Positions 13,277 to 23,700 of a stretch of DNA of 64,000 bases are shown here, in pieces. The position numbers and the translations under genes are program-made. The notes beneath the pieces are model-generated. The model had not been told where the DNA came from, did no database searches, and saw only the letters and a program-made list of their open reading frames with translations. This DNA comes from Adineta ricciae (taxonomy: Eukaryota; Rotifera; Eurotatoria; Adinetida; Adinetidae): assembly GCA_905250025.1 (NCBI GenBank), contig CAJNOJ010000018.1, positions 124,001 to 188,000 on the forward strand, in the 5' to 3' direction. How positions within the stretch are numbered: the stretch's first letter is position 1; the number at the start of each line of letters is the position of its first letter.

Positions 13277-13541
13277 CTACTCCATCGGAAGTAGATCATT
13301 TGATGCTAAATCTCGAATCATGTAGATGGCAACAGCAAAACAGCCGATACTTTTAATAAGATCCCTAGAAAAACAAATGTGATTCGATAAAAGAATCATC
13401 TCGAACATGTCGTTCAAATTACCATTTCGCTGGATCATAATAGAATGTTTTAACATAATCCCATTTGGTTGGTGATCGAGAGGGACCTGTTCGGCGAGTA
13501 GCAGAACTTGACGATGCACCGGTATCGGACGGAATGAACAT
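13277..13541 (-). CDS. TOMM6: TOMM6-like small mitochondrial outer membrane translocase subunit
   Basis: A 68-residue two-exon protein. Exon 1 starts at the ATG at 13541 (MFIPSDTG, then a Ser/Thr/Arg-rich stretch and KWDYVKTFYYDPAKW). Exon 2 gives one hydrophobic helix (DLIKSIGCFAVAIYMIRDLA) and ends SNDLLPME. The layout matches TOM6: short soluble N-terminus, a W..V..F segment, one tail helix ending in R-[DN]-L and then [DN]-L near the C-terminus. Vertebrate TOMM6 is about 74 aa. TOM6 stabilises the TOM40 import pore. An acceptor-like ttttag sits just upstream, so a non-coding first exon is likely. The stop lies about 125 bp from the stop of the convergent OPT gene. The assignment rests on a short alignment made from memory. 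Confidence 0.65.
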
Positions 13542-13667
13542 GAATTCTAAAACGAAAAGCAAGAGAAAGTTTGTGGAAGAGATTTTCACTTGCAAATAAC
13601 AAATAACTGTTGATTTCCTTCTTTCGAAATAACAATACAAAACAGAAAACAAAGACACAAAAAAATT

Positions 13668-15315
13668 TCAATCAACTTCAGATTTAGGCGCTGCTTGCTG
13701 TCGATGTCGATGACGATGGTTGAACACTCGGTGTTTGTCCTTACGTTGAATCGCTTTGCGATGTTTCGTTCGAAGTGCCTAAATGAATTTAACTTCGTGA
13801 TAACTGGTGTTTCATAGACAAAGAGGGTAATTTACTTCAGCGATTTCTTTTCGTTTGGTTGGCCATGATCGTTCCAATTCATTTAAATCTTCTGTACGCA
13901 CGAAACTCTCCAATCCATCTAAACCCGAATCATCCACATAAGTCTTCATCAAGCGTCACATTACGTACCTTTCAATCGACTATCGATGTCGAAGAAGAAA
14001 AATGTATTATTGACGACTTCATCTTTCGTTTGAGTTCTGCATGAATAATAAGCAAAGTGAAATTATTCTTACTAAATCTAAATCTAAATCTTACTCTTCG
14101 GCTGATGATTCTTTCTCATGATTATCTTCATCGCTTGATGTATCATCAGGTTTACTCAAAAACGCTTTTGCTTTTCCATTAGATATCGGTTTAGTTAACG
14201 TTGTGGGTGCTTCTAAAGAAAGAATGTTGATATATATATATGGAAATAATAACAGACGATGAAACGCACTTGGCGTAGGTAAATTCACTGGTTCTTTATT
14301 GACGAAAAATTGAAATTGAAATGAACTGTTACCATTCGAGGTACTCGTTGGATTCAATGTTTTATCAAACATTGATTTTAGTTTTGTTTGATCAAAATTA
14401 TAAACTCTTGATGAATCACTAGAACAAAGCCAAACCGTTGCGAGAATACTCGAACATCAAATCATCCTACACAGCAGGTGTTATTTGCTTTGCTTTTGAT
14501 TTGGATTGATCATCTTCCCATGAATCGAACTGGTTGTCATCGAGTTTACTTTGAGACTCGAGTTCATAAATTCGATGTTCGGTTTTACTTGGATCAAACC
14601 GAATCATTTTACTTGTGGGTTTTACGACCGGCTTTTTCGTACCGGCTATTTGATCAAGAATTGCGAGCGACTTTTTCCTTTCTTCTTCAAATGAAATCTC
14701 TTTATTTGGATCAGCAGTTTCGTCTTCGCCGTCGTCGTCATCATCGTTAGCTGTGCGGTCTTTGTCATCGAGAAATTTTTCCGAAAATTGAAAACGAGGA
14801 TCATTTGTTGTGGTCAAACGTGCTTGAAGATCTTGCAATTTCTTTCTTTTCTTCGGAATTTTCTTCTTAGCAAAATGTTCTTCGATGTTGGGTGGATCAT
14901 TATCATCAAATAATTGTATTTTTTTCTCAACAAATTTCTTCGGTTGTGGCTGAGCTGCATCATCATCATCCGAATCGAATTTAAAATGTGTTTTGTTTTG
15001 CTGTTGAGTTAATGATTCTTTGATCAAACGTTTCTTCTTCTGCTTTTCTCGCTCATATTCTTCAAGTGATTTCAAACGTTGTTCGTTCGATTTCACCGAA
15101 CGTAATGACTACAAAATTCCAATAAAAAAAAGACCCGCTAGATGAATCTTCTCTCATCATCAATGCATACCTTCCACTCTTTTACCTACTTCGTTATTAG
15201 CTGAAAGATTGATCATCTGTCCGCGAAACGTCAACAACGAATCTAGAATAGAAAGAAAGTAGCTCAATTGAATATATTTACAAACCAAAAATGATGAATG
15301 AGTTGTATCATTCAT
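13668..15315 (-). CDS. NOL8: NOL8-like nucleolar protein, C-terminal part only (no RRM)
   Basis: Highly charged protein matching the C-terminal third of nucleolar protein 8, a pre-rRNA processing factor. Matching blocks are LKSLEEYEREKQKKKRLIKE, LFDDNDP, LQDLQARLTTTNDPRFQFSE with KFLDD, the acidic tract and FEEERKKSLAILDQIAG, MIRFDPSKTEHRIYE, SFQFQFF, and a basic tail (RKAIQRKDKHRVF) ending at 13668. The chosen start is the ATG at 15315; the next donor (gtaaat) is then in phase with the exon carrying SLLTFRGQMINLSANNEVGK. That ATG follows a cag acceptor, so more 5' sequence may exist, but only 158 bp separate it from the stop of the next gene. The N-terminal RRM of vertebrate NOL8 is not present. 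Confidence 0.75.
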
Positions 15316-15473
15316 ACTCAAGAGAATAAACTGCGAAAGAAAAATACAAGACACACACAAATAACAAAGCTTGAAATGTTCTCTTCCTTTTCATTTTTAA
15401 TGATCATTTGGAATTTAAAAAAACACAAGTCACAGAATGTTTTGCTTTTAATAACCAGCAATGACGAAAACAG

Positions 15474-17191
15474 TTAATTTGATATAGGAGACTCTTCGGA
15501 GAGTGACGATGGTGAGACTGGCTTGATTTCACCTGGTGACAAATTCGAACGTGGTGATGCAGATGAGATTTGATTCGATAAATTCAATGCCGATGATGTA
15601 TCAACATTCGTTTCAGATTTCGAACCTGCAGTCTTGCTCGTCATTGATAGATCCATTGACACTGCTTGATTCTCTGACGTGTCATTGTTTGCGGGAGAAT
15701 CCTGATGAACAACCGAATGTTTCTGACCTGAATTATCTTCTCCTTCATTAACGTCTTCATTCGGTAGAGAGTTAGATGAACTTTTACCGAGAACTTCATC
15801 AATTTTATAAATACTTCGGAGTTTTTTCTCCACATGCAATTGAATCAAATCAGCTTGCTCTTCCGAACAAAACCCGTCATCAACACATCTAAATAAATTC
15901 ATTAACATTCTGTTTTCCTTTCAGTAATGATTTACCTTGAAATGGTAATCAAACTCGGCGTTTTCTTGATCGATTCCAACACTTTTGTCATCGCCTCAGT
16001 CAAATAAATTATCATTCCTTCTGAAGAGACATGCAATGGTGGTCTTGTATCTGCCAGATGCATTGCATAATTATGAACTACTTTCCAGTCAAGTTTCTTC
16101 ATTCGAATTACAGAAATCAGTGCTGAGAGGTAGATATTACTAAACAAAACCAAGTCAATGAATATCAAAGATTAAGAACAGACAAACACTTACTCAATAG
16201 TGATTGCTTGGTCAAGTTTTGGATCAGTTAAATATTCGTCCATTAATGTACGTATTTGTTCGAGAGCATTTTCACGTGCTGTAATATACTGTACGATTTC
16301 TGCATCTGTTTGTTCTTGTACAATTCGTGTGTAAACGTAACGGAGAATCTCATATTCGTTTTCGTCAAATTGTTTACGTACTGGATCGTCGGTGGAAAAG
16401 AACGAGAGGTCAATATCAATGAGAAATTGTTTGTTTTCTAACAATTCATTCATTAGTGTAGCATCAAGTGAACGCACTCGTTTCGTTGACGATTGAGAAT
16501 CTTTATGGTTGCTGTCATTATTGGCTAATTTCGCTTTCTTGCGATTATCACTATCTAAACTTTCACTTCCACTATCGTTATCATAGATCGGCGCGCGACT
16601 CTTCTCAATAGTTGTTGAATAGTTCTTTGCTAAACCACTTGTCGATACGTAAATATCAACTGAATGTACATTGGAAAGTTTGTCGATGGATGAATACACA
16701 CAATTGGAAGTAAAATATGGGATAGTCGATGCAATTCTATGGAAGAAGTCGGCATTTACATGAAGTTCGTCGTAGAAGAGCTTACTTTAAGGTACCTGTT
16801 TGTTGACATTTGCCTACGTTTAATTGATAGAATCCATCTTGAAATTGATGAGCCCATGGTGGTTTAAACCAAAAGATCTTCTTCAGATAACCTCGATAAA
16901 CAGCCGGAAGGATCCAACATTGATTTTGAATTGAGTTGACAATATGGTCTAATGTTTCGATTTCGTCTGCTTTGACATCCTTGGGAACGAGTAAGTCAGC
17001 ATAGGTATCAAAACGAACTAGTGCAATTTCATCAGGTTTTATATTTTCTCCGAAATCATGAATTAATATTGGAAGTACCTTTGAAAAAGCAAAGTAGATT
17101 AGAAGATATGTTAGAAGAAAAACGAAAGTATTCTCACCTCATGATTATTTTCGAGAATTTTAATCTTTAATTTATCTTTTGTGTACACCAT
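15474..17191 (-). CDS. C5orf22: UPF0489 family protein (C5orf22 homologue)
   Basis: Homologue of human C5orf22, a conserved protein of unknown biochemical role. The start is the ATG at 17191 (MVYTKDKLKIKILENNHE, then VLPILIHDFG after an intron). Diagnostic blocks are LVRFDTYADLLVPKD (human HFDSHPDLLIPV), CWILPAVYRGYLKKIFWFKP ([20 protein letters not shown]), FLIDIDLSFFSTDDP (VLDIDLDFFSVKNP) in the middle exon, PPLHVSSEGMI, and SLITISRCVDDGFCSEEQAD before a Ser-rich tail. The Asp/His pattern (FDTYxD, DIDLxFF) recalls arginase/deacetylase-like metal sites, but the His of the human FDSHPD motif is Tyr here. The 3' tail (15474-15800) is low-complexity. The gene lies 140 bp downstream of YPEL5 on the same strand. 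Confidence 0.9.
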
Positions 17192-17330
17192 TACATGGCC
17201 TTCTTGCCAAATCTAATCTAAAATATTCCGTTCAAATTTGAGCCTTTTATTATTTCGAACATATAAGTTAAAGAAAACTTTGTACATCTATTAACAGAAT
17301 ACAAAAAGCAAAAACAAACGAGAATCGTTT

Positions 17331-17723
17331 CTAAAATCCGTCAGATTCATTGATTAAGGCACGTTCGAGGATAACTCGTCCCTCTTTGTAACGTTGCGAT
17401 TCTTCAGTTGCGAATTCATACATCCAACCAAGTTTGGTGTCGCACTTCTTACAGCTGATATCGCGAACAAAATGTCGACCTGTTAACATCATCTATGCAA
17501 AGCACAAAAACAAGTATGAGAAAGATTGAGATCAGATTGAGTTTACTCGTTCTTGAACTGGACTTTGTTTTGTATTCACGACACGACTAAATAGAAATGC
17601 ACGACCTGTCGCACCCGTGAATCGGGTGGAAACTAATTCGTTACGATTGGTCAATGGTGTTTCACAATGTGCACATGAAAAGATGCGTTGACCACCCAAA
17701 TGTTCAAGAAAAACACGACCCAT
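17331..17723 (-). CDS. YPEL5: Yippee-like protein 5
   Basis: Close match to YPEL5 along its whole length (about 110-120 aa), in two exons. It starts [20 protein letters not shown], continues [19 protein letters not shown], and exon 2 reads [20 protein letters not shown] then [20 protein letters not shown], ending NESDGF. The two CxxC pairs (CAHC and CKKC) of the yippee zinc-binding fold are present. In vertebrates YPEL5 binds the CTLH/GID ubiquitin ligase and modulates substrate access. Here it is divergent from the secreted-protein gene at 18103, with about 380 bp of shared upstream DNA. Confidence 0.97.
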
Positions 17724-18053
17724 GAGTAAATGATATCTATTGAGAAGCTTATGTATACTTAATAAGTGGTCGCGAGATTATTAGAACTCGTATCCAAAGG
17801 TAAAAGCAAGAAGAGAAATAAAGAAATAAACAATCAATCGATAACGTTCGAACAATGCACTAATCATAAAACACCATTGACAAGATGTCACTAGATGACA
17901 AACACGAATCGTGATTTTTTGTTTTTAATTATATATCATATCGATTGGACTTTGCTTTTCGTTACCCTTTGCACTTTTATAATCAATAGAAAAGCACAAA
18001 TGCGGAGTAACAATCTCTATTAACTCAGATGCGTAATTTTCTCATACAGTTAG

Positions 18054-18062
18054 TATAAAAAG
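18054..18062 (+). promoter_or_regulatory. TATA box of the 18103 gene
   Basis: TATAAAAAG lies 49 bp upstream of the ATG at 18103. With the usual TATA-to-start distance this implies a very short leader of roughly 15-20 nt. Such a plain TATA promoter is not obvious at neighbouring genes. Confidence 0.55.
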
Positions 18063-18102
18063 ATGCTCTCCTTCGAAAGTGTATCGCTCCAATTTTTCAA
18101 AA

Positions 18103-18567
18103 ATGATTAAACAATCATTCATCACCGTTGCAATCATCTTCGGAATTGTCTCAGCATCTACCAACAAAGACAGTATTCGTATTGTCAACTCTGGCTCGAC
18201 AAACACAGCTGGTTATACTATCACAGTAGAACGCACCGGAAGTGTCACATGGATTGTTGCACCACGAGTTCGTCCCGTTATATCATCAACAACACCAGCA
18301 AGTAGTACAACTACCCGAAATAGCATCCAACTTTCGGCTAGTCGAACAAATGCCATCTTCGAAGCGGTTCAACAAACATTACCATTTACTCAGTACAAAC
18401 CGGTGTTTTGTGTAAAGAGTGTTTCATTCGGTACAACTCTTCATGTTCAATACCGAGGAGAACAAACACCTGACTTGAGCTGTCCATTGAAAGACGAACG
18501 ATTGATCATTTTGAGCAAATATGTTCAAAGTTTGATTGCTGATTTACACATCCAAACTTTTGGTTAG
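18103..18567 (+). CDS. Small secreted protein, intronless; candidate foreign gene
   Basis: Single-exon gene of 154 residues. The N-terminus (MIKQSFITVAIIFGIVSAST) is a typical signal peptide with likely cleavage after VSA. The mature part starts with a strand-rich segment (IRIVNSGSTNTAGYTITVER), has a Thr/Ser linker, then FCVKSVSFGTTLHVQYRGE and QTPDLSCPL, and ends in an amphipathic helix. The two cysteines probably form a disulfide. The pattern NSGSTNTxGYxI ... C-x-KS-x-SFGT-x(2)-x-V-x-Y-x-G-x(2)-x-PDLSCP resembles unnamed small secreted proteins I recall from bacteria and fungi; no family name can be given. It is the only clear intronless gene in the window and has its own TATA box. Function unknown. 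Confidence 0.8.
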   Translation: MIKQSFITVAIIFGIVSASTNKDSIRIVNSGSTNTAGYTITVERTGSVTWIVAPRVRPVISSTTPASSTTTRNSIQLSASRTNAIFEAVQQTLPFTQYKPVFCVKSVSFGTTLHVQYRGEQTPDLSCPLKDERLIILSKYVQSLIADLHIQTFG

Positions 18568-18776
18568 ATGCTGAACGGCGACAACGGCCGAATATCGTGA
18601 TGCTTTTTTTAAATCGTATTTGGAAATGTTTTAGAAAGATTTATAAAAAAAAATAGACTTCATTCTTTCTCATCTGTACAATCAAACAAAGAAAATAATC
18701 GAATACTAATGGAAAAAAATCAAATCAAATAAAGAACTAGAAAATATACCCATGTGATTTCTTTTTTGTTGATTCT

Positions 18777-20158
18777 TCAAGAATGTTGAGTTTCAGTTAT
18801 GGTTGTATCAAGTGACGGACGTCGAAATTCCGCTATTGGTAATAGCGAACTATTTCTACTCGATGTTCCCGGACCATGTAACATACTCCATGGATATAGA
18901 CGATGATTTTTCACTCGTTCACTCGTTCGATAATTTACATTTGACAATGGACGAATAGTCGCATCAACTGGAACGGTACATTGGGTGCCTTCGAGTTCAA
19001 AACCACGGATTTCGAGTGGCATCGACTGATTGACATGATGGCAATGCTGATGGTGTTCGTCCTAGAGAAAAAAATCGAATTGTAAGAAATCAATTTTCAG
19101 GAATAGTATACCATGTCTTTTGAAAGACGGATTTCCGTTGCTCGATTTGTTCGAATACTTGAATCAAGTAGTGTTCCACTCACTCCACTGTTTTGACTGT
19201 TGCGAGGTGTTGAACGCTGAAGGAGAAAAGAAAATAAAAGAAATTTATGAGTAAATGATTTACATAAGGTAGTAAATCTCGGGGTGTGTTTGATTGATAA
19301 ACTGGTGTGACGGAGTGTAGAAACGATTGATTCGTGCTTGCTTCACCATCCATTCTCTATGCACAGAATTCAAGTTGAAAATTTCGAGAAAAAGATATGA
19401 GTATGATAGTTTACATGAGTGAGACGAGATTTAGTTGCTTCGTCGTACCATTCTTGTTGAATGGGTCGATGTGATCGAGGTGTCAGATCATTTGGTAACT
19501 TTATGAAAGATAAAATTATGAACGATGAAACTATTGATGTAACTTACTTCAAGATCCGGAAAGCGTTGACGATGGTTGATTGGTACCAAAGCTTTACTTG
19601 ATCGTCTTGAAGATGCCATTCCATATTCACTTCGATTTGCGTGTGCTTGCTGAAAGCATAAGTTTATTTTCGAGAACAAGAAGAAACTAGAGCAAAGCAA
19701 ATTACCGTCGTCGGAGAACGATCATAGCTATAATCAATAGCTAATTGATCATTGGATGGTAATTGCGGCAATTCTTCCTGTTCTTTTTTACGTTTCAAGG
19801 GTGGTAACTAAACAGAGAACATATTTCATATCCTAAGGTAAGATATTTAACTTTGCCTCACTTTGTTCACACGTTTCCGTCGCGATTCTCGATCCCATCC
19901 GCGACGAATCTAATTATAACCGGTAAAATCGAAATCTTTCTCTCAAATTATCCTACCGAATCATTGTGTTTAATCTTCGGATTGTAAACAGTATTGAGAC
20001 TGCGTGTTTTGCTAACTGCGTTCCATTTCGGTTTTCTCGGCGGCGTCTAAAACAAAAACAAGACTCAATCAATGAAAAAACTCTTCATTCCGATGACCTA
20101 CGTTCACATGTCGAAACTGTGACAAGAACATATTCGAAATACGCAGCTCAAGCGCCAT
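18777..20158 (-). CDS. Uncharacterised basic, Ser/Pro-rich protein with one W-N-x-x-S-K motif
   Basis: Multi-exon gene, start inferred at the ATG at 20158 (MALELRISNMFLSQFRHVN, then donor gtaggt). Exon 2 reads PRKPKWNAVSKTRSLNTVYN with NPKIKHNDS following, then short exons with IRRGWDRESRRKRVNK and LPPLKRKKEQEELPQL, ALVPINHRQRFPDLE, and a last exon starting after HHVNQS and ending ITETQHS at 18777. No catalytic domain is recognised. The KPKWNAVSKTRSLN motif is shared with the next gene (20702-25690), where it occurs several times, and looks like a degenerate tau/MAP2 microtubule-binding repeat. Product and cellular role are not established. Confidence 0.6.
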
Positions 20159-20701
20159 TCTTTCTATGTCCCTAGAGTTTATTTTCACTCATCTCTTGTC
20201 TAGTTCGTAATTCAACAACAAAAGATCTGCACTCTACACACCTGTACCGAAGACTCGTCGTTACTCAACAAAACGTCGAAATAAACAAGTATGTATCTAA
20301 TAATTGAAAATTGCCATGATCAAAAAAGGAACGATCATGTATCGTAACTATGACTCGATATTTTCTTATTGTAAACTTATTAAAATAATGATCGTGGAAC
20401 GAGAAAAGCAGAACATAAACACGGCGAGTGAAAAGCTCTTTATTTGTTTAACAATAGACATACATGTATCCACTGTCAGAAAGCAAAAAGTTGGCATGCA
20501 CTTTGTTTTCTACATACTTCAGAAGAAAAAAATAAATCGTCAATCAGCCTACTTCGTATGCATATATTTGCATGATGCTTTTACTATTCAAACCAGTTCA
20601 ATAAGAAAAAAGAAACTCTTTCACGATGCTTTTCTTTTTCTTAATCACTGTTTTACTTTTGCGCACGCCCGAGTAAAAATATATAGGTTTGAAAATTGCT
20701 T
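20159..20701. other. Intergenic, no gene recognised
   Basis: AT-rich spacer between two minus-strand genes that share a motif. It must hold the promoter of the 18777-20158 gene and the 3' end of the 20702 gene. The plus-strand ORF across 20304-20705 is low-complexity with no recognisable motif. Confidence 0.5.
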
Positions 20702-23700
20702 TTAAGAAAGCATTCCTGTTATATCACGTAATTTATCGTGCATAGCAACCAAGACGTTCAGCATCTTTCGTATTACCTTGTCATTTTTCCGATGGGACTT
20801 GTACTTGTGGTTTTCCCAAATGTAATCTTTCAAACGAGAATCTCGCGGCCGAGCGGGTCGATCAGCGATCATCTGAAAACATTTCATGTCAAAAATCAAA
20901 AGTGACGAAAGTCGGATAAACATACTCGCAATGATTTTGACTCTTTCGAAGGATGGATTGGACTTAACATACGATAGTTTCGTTTAGGAATAGGATACTG
21001 TTGAAAAAAGAGAAAATTAATTATAGAAAACAAAAAATATTGTCTACTAACTGTAACTAAAGCTTTCTTTCTATCTAATTTACGAAGATCAAGTTCAGAC
21101 CAACAATGAACTTTCGCTCGAGCATTCCAATTTAACTTTTCGTTGAAGATCTAAATAGCAATGCACGATTGATTTATTTTCTTCACAGAAAAGATTTATT
21201 CTAAAGATTCGTACTTGACCATTGCTTAATGTTGTTCGCGATGGATGGATTTTTGGAGGCGGTGGTATTCGAGATTTCGAAACAGAATTCCATTGAGGAA
21301 CTTTTTCGTAAACCTAATTGAACAGAAAATGAATCATCGACTGATTGTTGTTGATTTCTACCTGATATGGAGGCTTCTCCTGTCTTTTCTGCAGTGCTTT
21401 TGATTCTCCAGAGTGCTCAGGTTTTTCTGATGAGATCTAGGAAAATCGACTTCTGGTGAAATTTGACAACAATCAATGAACATACGGGTGAAATCGAACG
21501 TTTTGGATGACTATTGGGAAAATGATGTTGTAACCGTTTATCGAATTGTTGTTGATAAAAATATGATTGATCAGTACCAGGAATCAGTGGCAACGAACTA
21601 GCTGGAACGAGAGCATCTCGTTGATAAAATCGTGGTGATTCTTTGAGAACTTCCGACAGCTTAGATTCACTGTGCCATCGAGGTTTCTTATTATAGACCT
21701 GAAACGATCTGTTTGTTTGAGATGAATGATGAGGAAAAATTCTTGCTTACTTTGAATTCATTTCGACGCGGTGTATGGTGAAAATTTTCGTATAGATAAT
21801 CTTTTAGTTTTGATGATGCATGCCATTCTAAAGGTTCATGAAAAATTGTTGGACTCCCATCAGCTAGAAACATCAATCGACCAAACATCTGCACGGGCAT
21901 TTCCTAGGGTATAAAGTCATCAGATTCATATATGAGTATCATTCATTTTTGTCATACTTTGATAGAATGAACGCGTTGTTCATCACCGATTTGTTCGTGA
22001 ATAAATAATTCTGGTCTTTTCATCTATGAAAATCATTTTAGCACATAGTAAAATGTTTTCAAAAGATACAGCGCGTTACTTTATGATGATTTTGTTCGAA
22101 AGATTTTTCTTCTTCGCTGTCGGAATGCTTTTATCAGAGAAAGAACGAGATGTTATATTCATCTGCACAATGGAAAAATCAAGCATACCTTTGCGCGCGG
22201 GGTTTTCTTGGGAATGGTATTGATCTTTTTCGGATGATAATCAAAATTTTCGAAAGAATTTACTCGTGCTTGTACATAGGCATATTTCTCATTTGGTTGA
22301 TGCTAAATCGAAAATAGATGGATTCCAATAGTAGATAAAGAACGTATTTATATGCACCTTGCTGGCTAAAATTGAAGCAACACGTTCACGCCAATTAGGA
22401 TCGACTTGTTGTTCATCGACAAACAAATGTGAATGACTATCAGAAAAAGAAACGCGTCGACGCCGTTGTCTTTCATCTGATTTTGGTTCCAGTTGGTCTT
22501 CATCATCTACATGACCGTCCGGTGATGGACTTCGTGCCTAAAATCATTCTGACTGTCTTCATTTGTTCACATTGACATACACTCACTTCAATACGTGGAA
22601 ACGACGATGAATGATCGTTTATAGGTGGTTTTTGTTCATGTTGAGAACGAGATGATAGTCGCGATTTGTCTGATGATGGACGTCGATGAATTTCAGTTGC
22701 AAATGCTGGTTGTATTGGTGATAGAGTCGATGCTTGTTTGGTTTTTATATGATGGTCGTTATTCGATGTATGCATCTGCTCGTTTGGAAGAGTCAGGGAT
22801 GATGTGCTGTGATTATCCATAGATGTATGATTATTATCTTGTACTTTGGAATGATGTGGAGTGGTAGATGGCGAACGTGCACTATTATTAGATTCAATTT
22901 GCGCATGCATATGTTGAAGAGCTTGATGATGAGGTTTGGCGTCCTTAACTGGGTGAGACATTGATGTTATTTGTTCCTTTGTTATTCGTTCATCAGAGTG
23001 CATCGGAGAAGAAGTTGAAGGACTTTGACGTGCAGACTTCTGCTCATGTTTACTTTCGGATGATGAAGGTGCAGGACGTAACAATTGTTCTTGTTTATTG
23101 TTTGATGCTGAAGTATTATTTTTTTGTGACATTGACGATGATTGATTTTGAGATTTTTGTTCAACTTCATGTAATAAACCATTATGTTTAGGGACGAAGG
23201 CTACGGGTGAATGTACTTTTGTCTGTAATGGTCGACTTGGTAACGCATGTTCTGGTTCACGATCTACTGGTACACTCGCCTTGTAAGATGCTCGGGATGA
23301 TATTCGTTCAGAATGTATTTCATTAACAGAAGCACGAGGTGATTCTCGTTCTGACGGTGGGCCTTTCGAAGGAGAAAGATTTTTCTTCTTCGATGATGAG
23401 ATGTATAATTTTGGTATTTCGTTGTCTTCGAAATCAGATCCATCCGTATTAACAGGAAGCGCTGAATTTGCTGAAGAACTTAAACCTGATTCACTACGTT
23501 GGGATATAGAACGATCACTTAATGATCGTTGATCAAACTCGTGTAGTGATTGCGGTTCATCGTCTAAATTTTCTTCATTTTCATTTGTCGGCGTTTTCTG
23601 TACACTATCTGGCGAAGTATGAGGGCGATCGTTTTCGACAGATGATGCATGACGAGAGACAGATTTCTTACTGCGGTTGCTTTTGGAAGAACTGTGAGCG

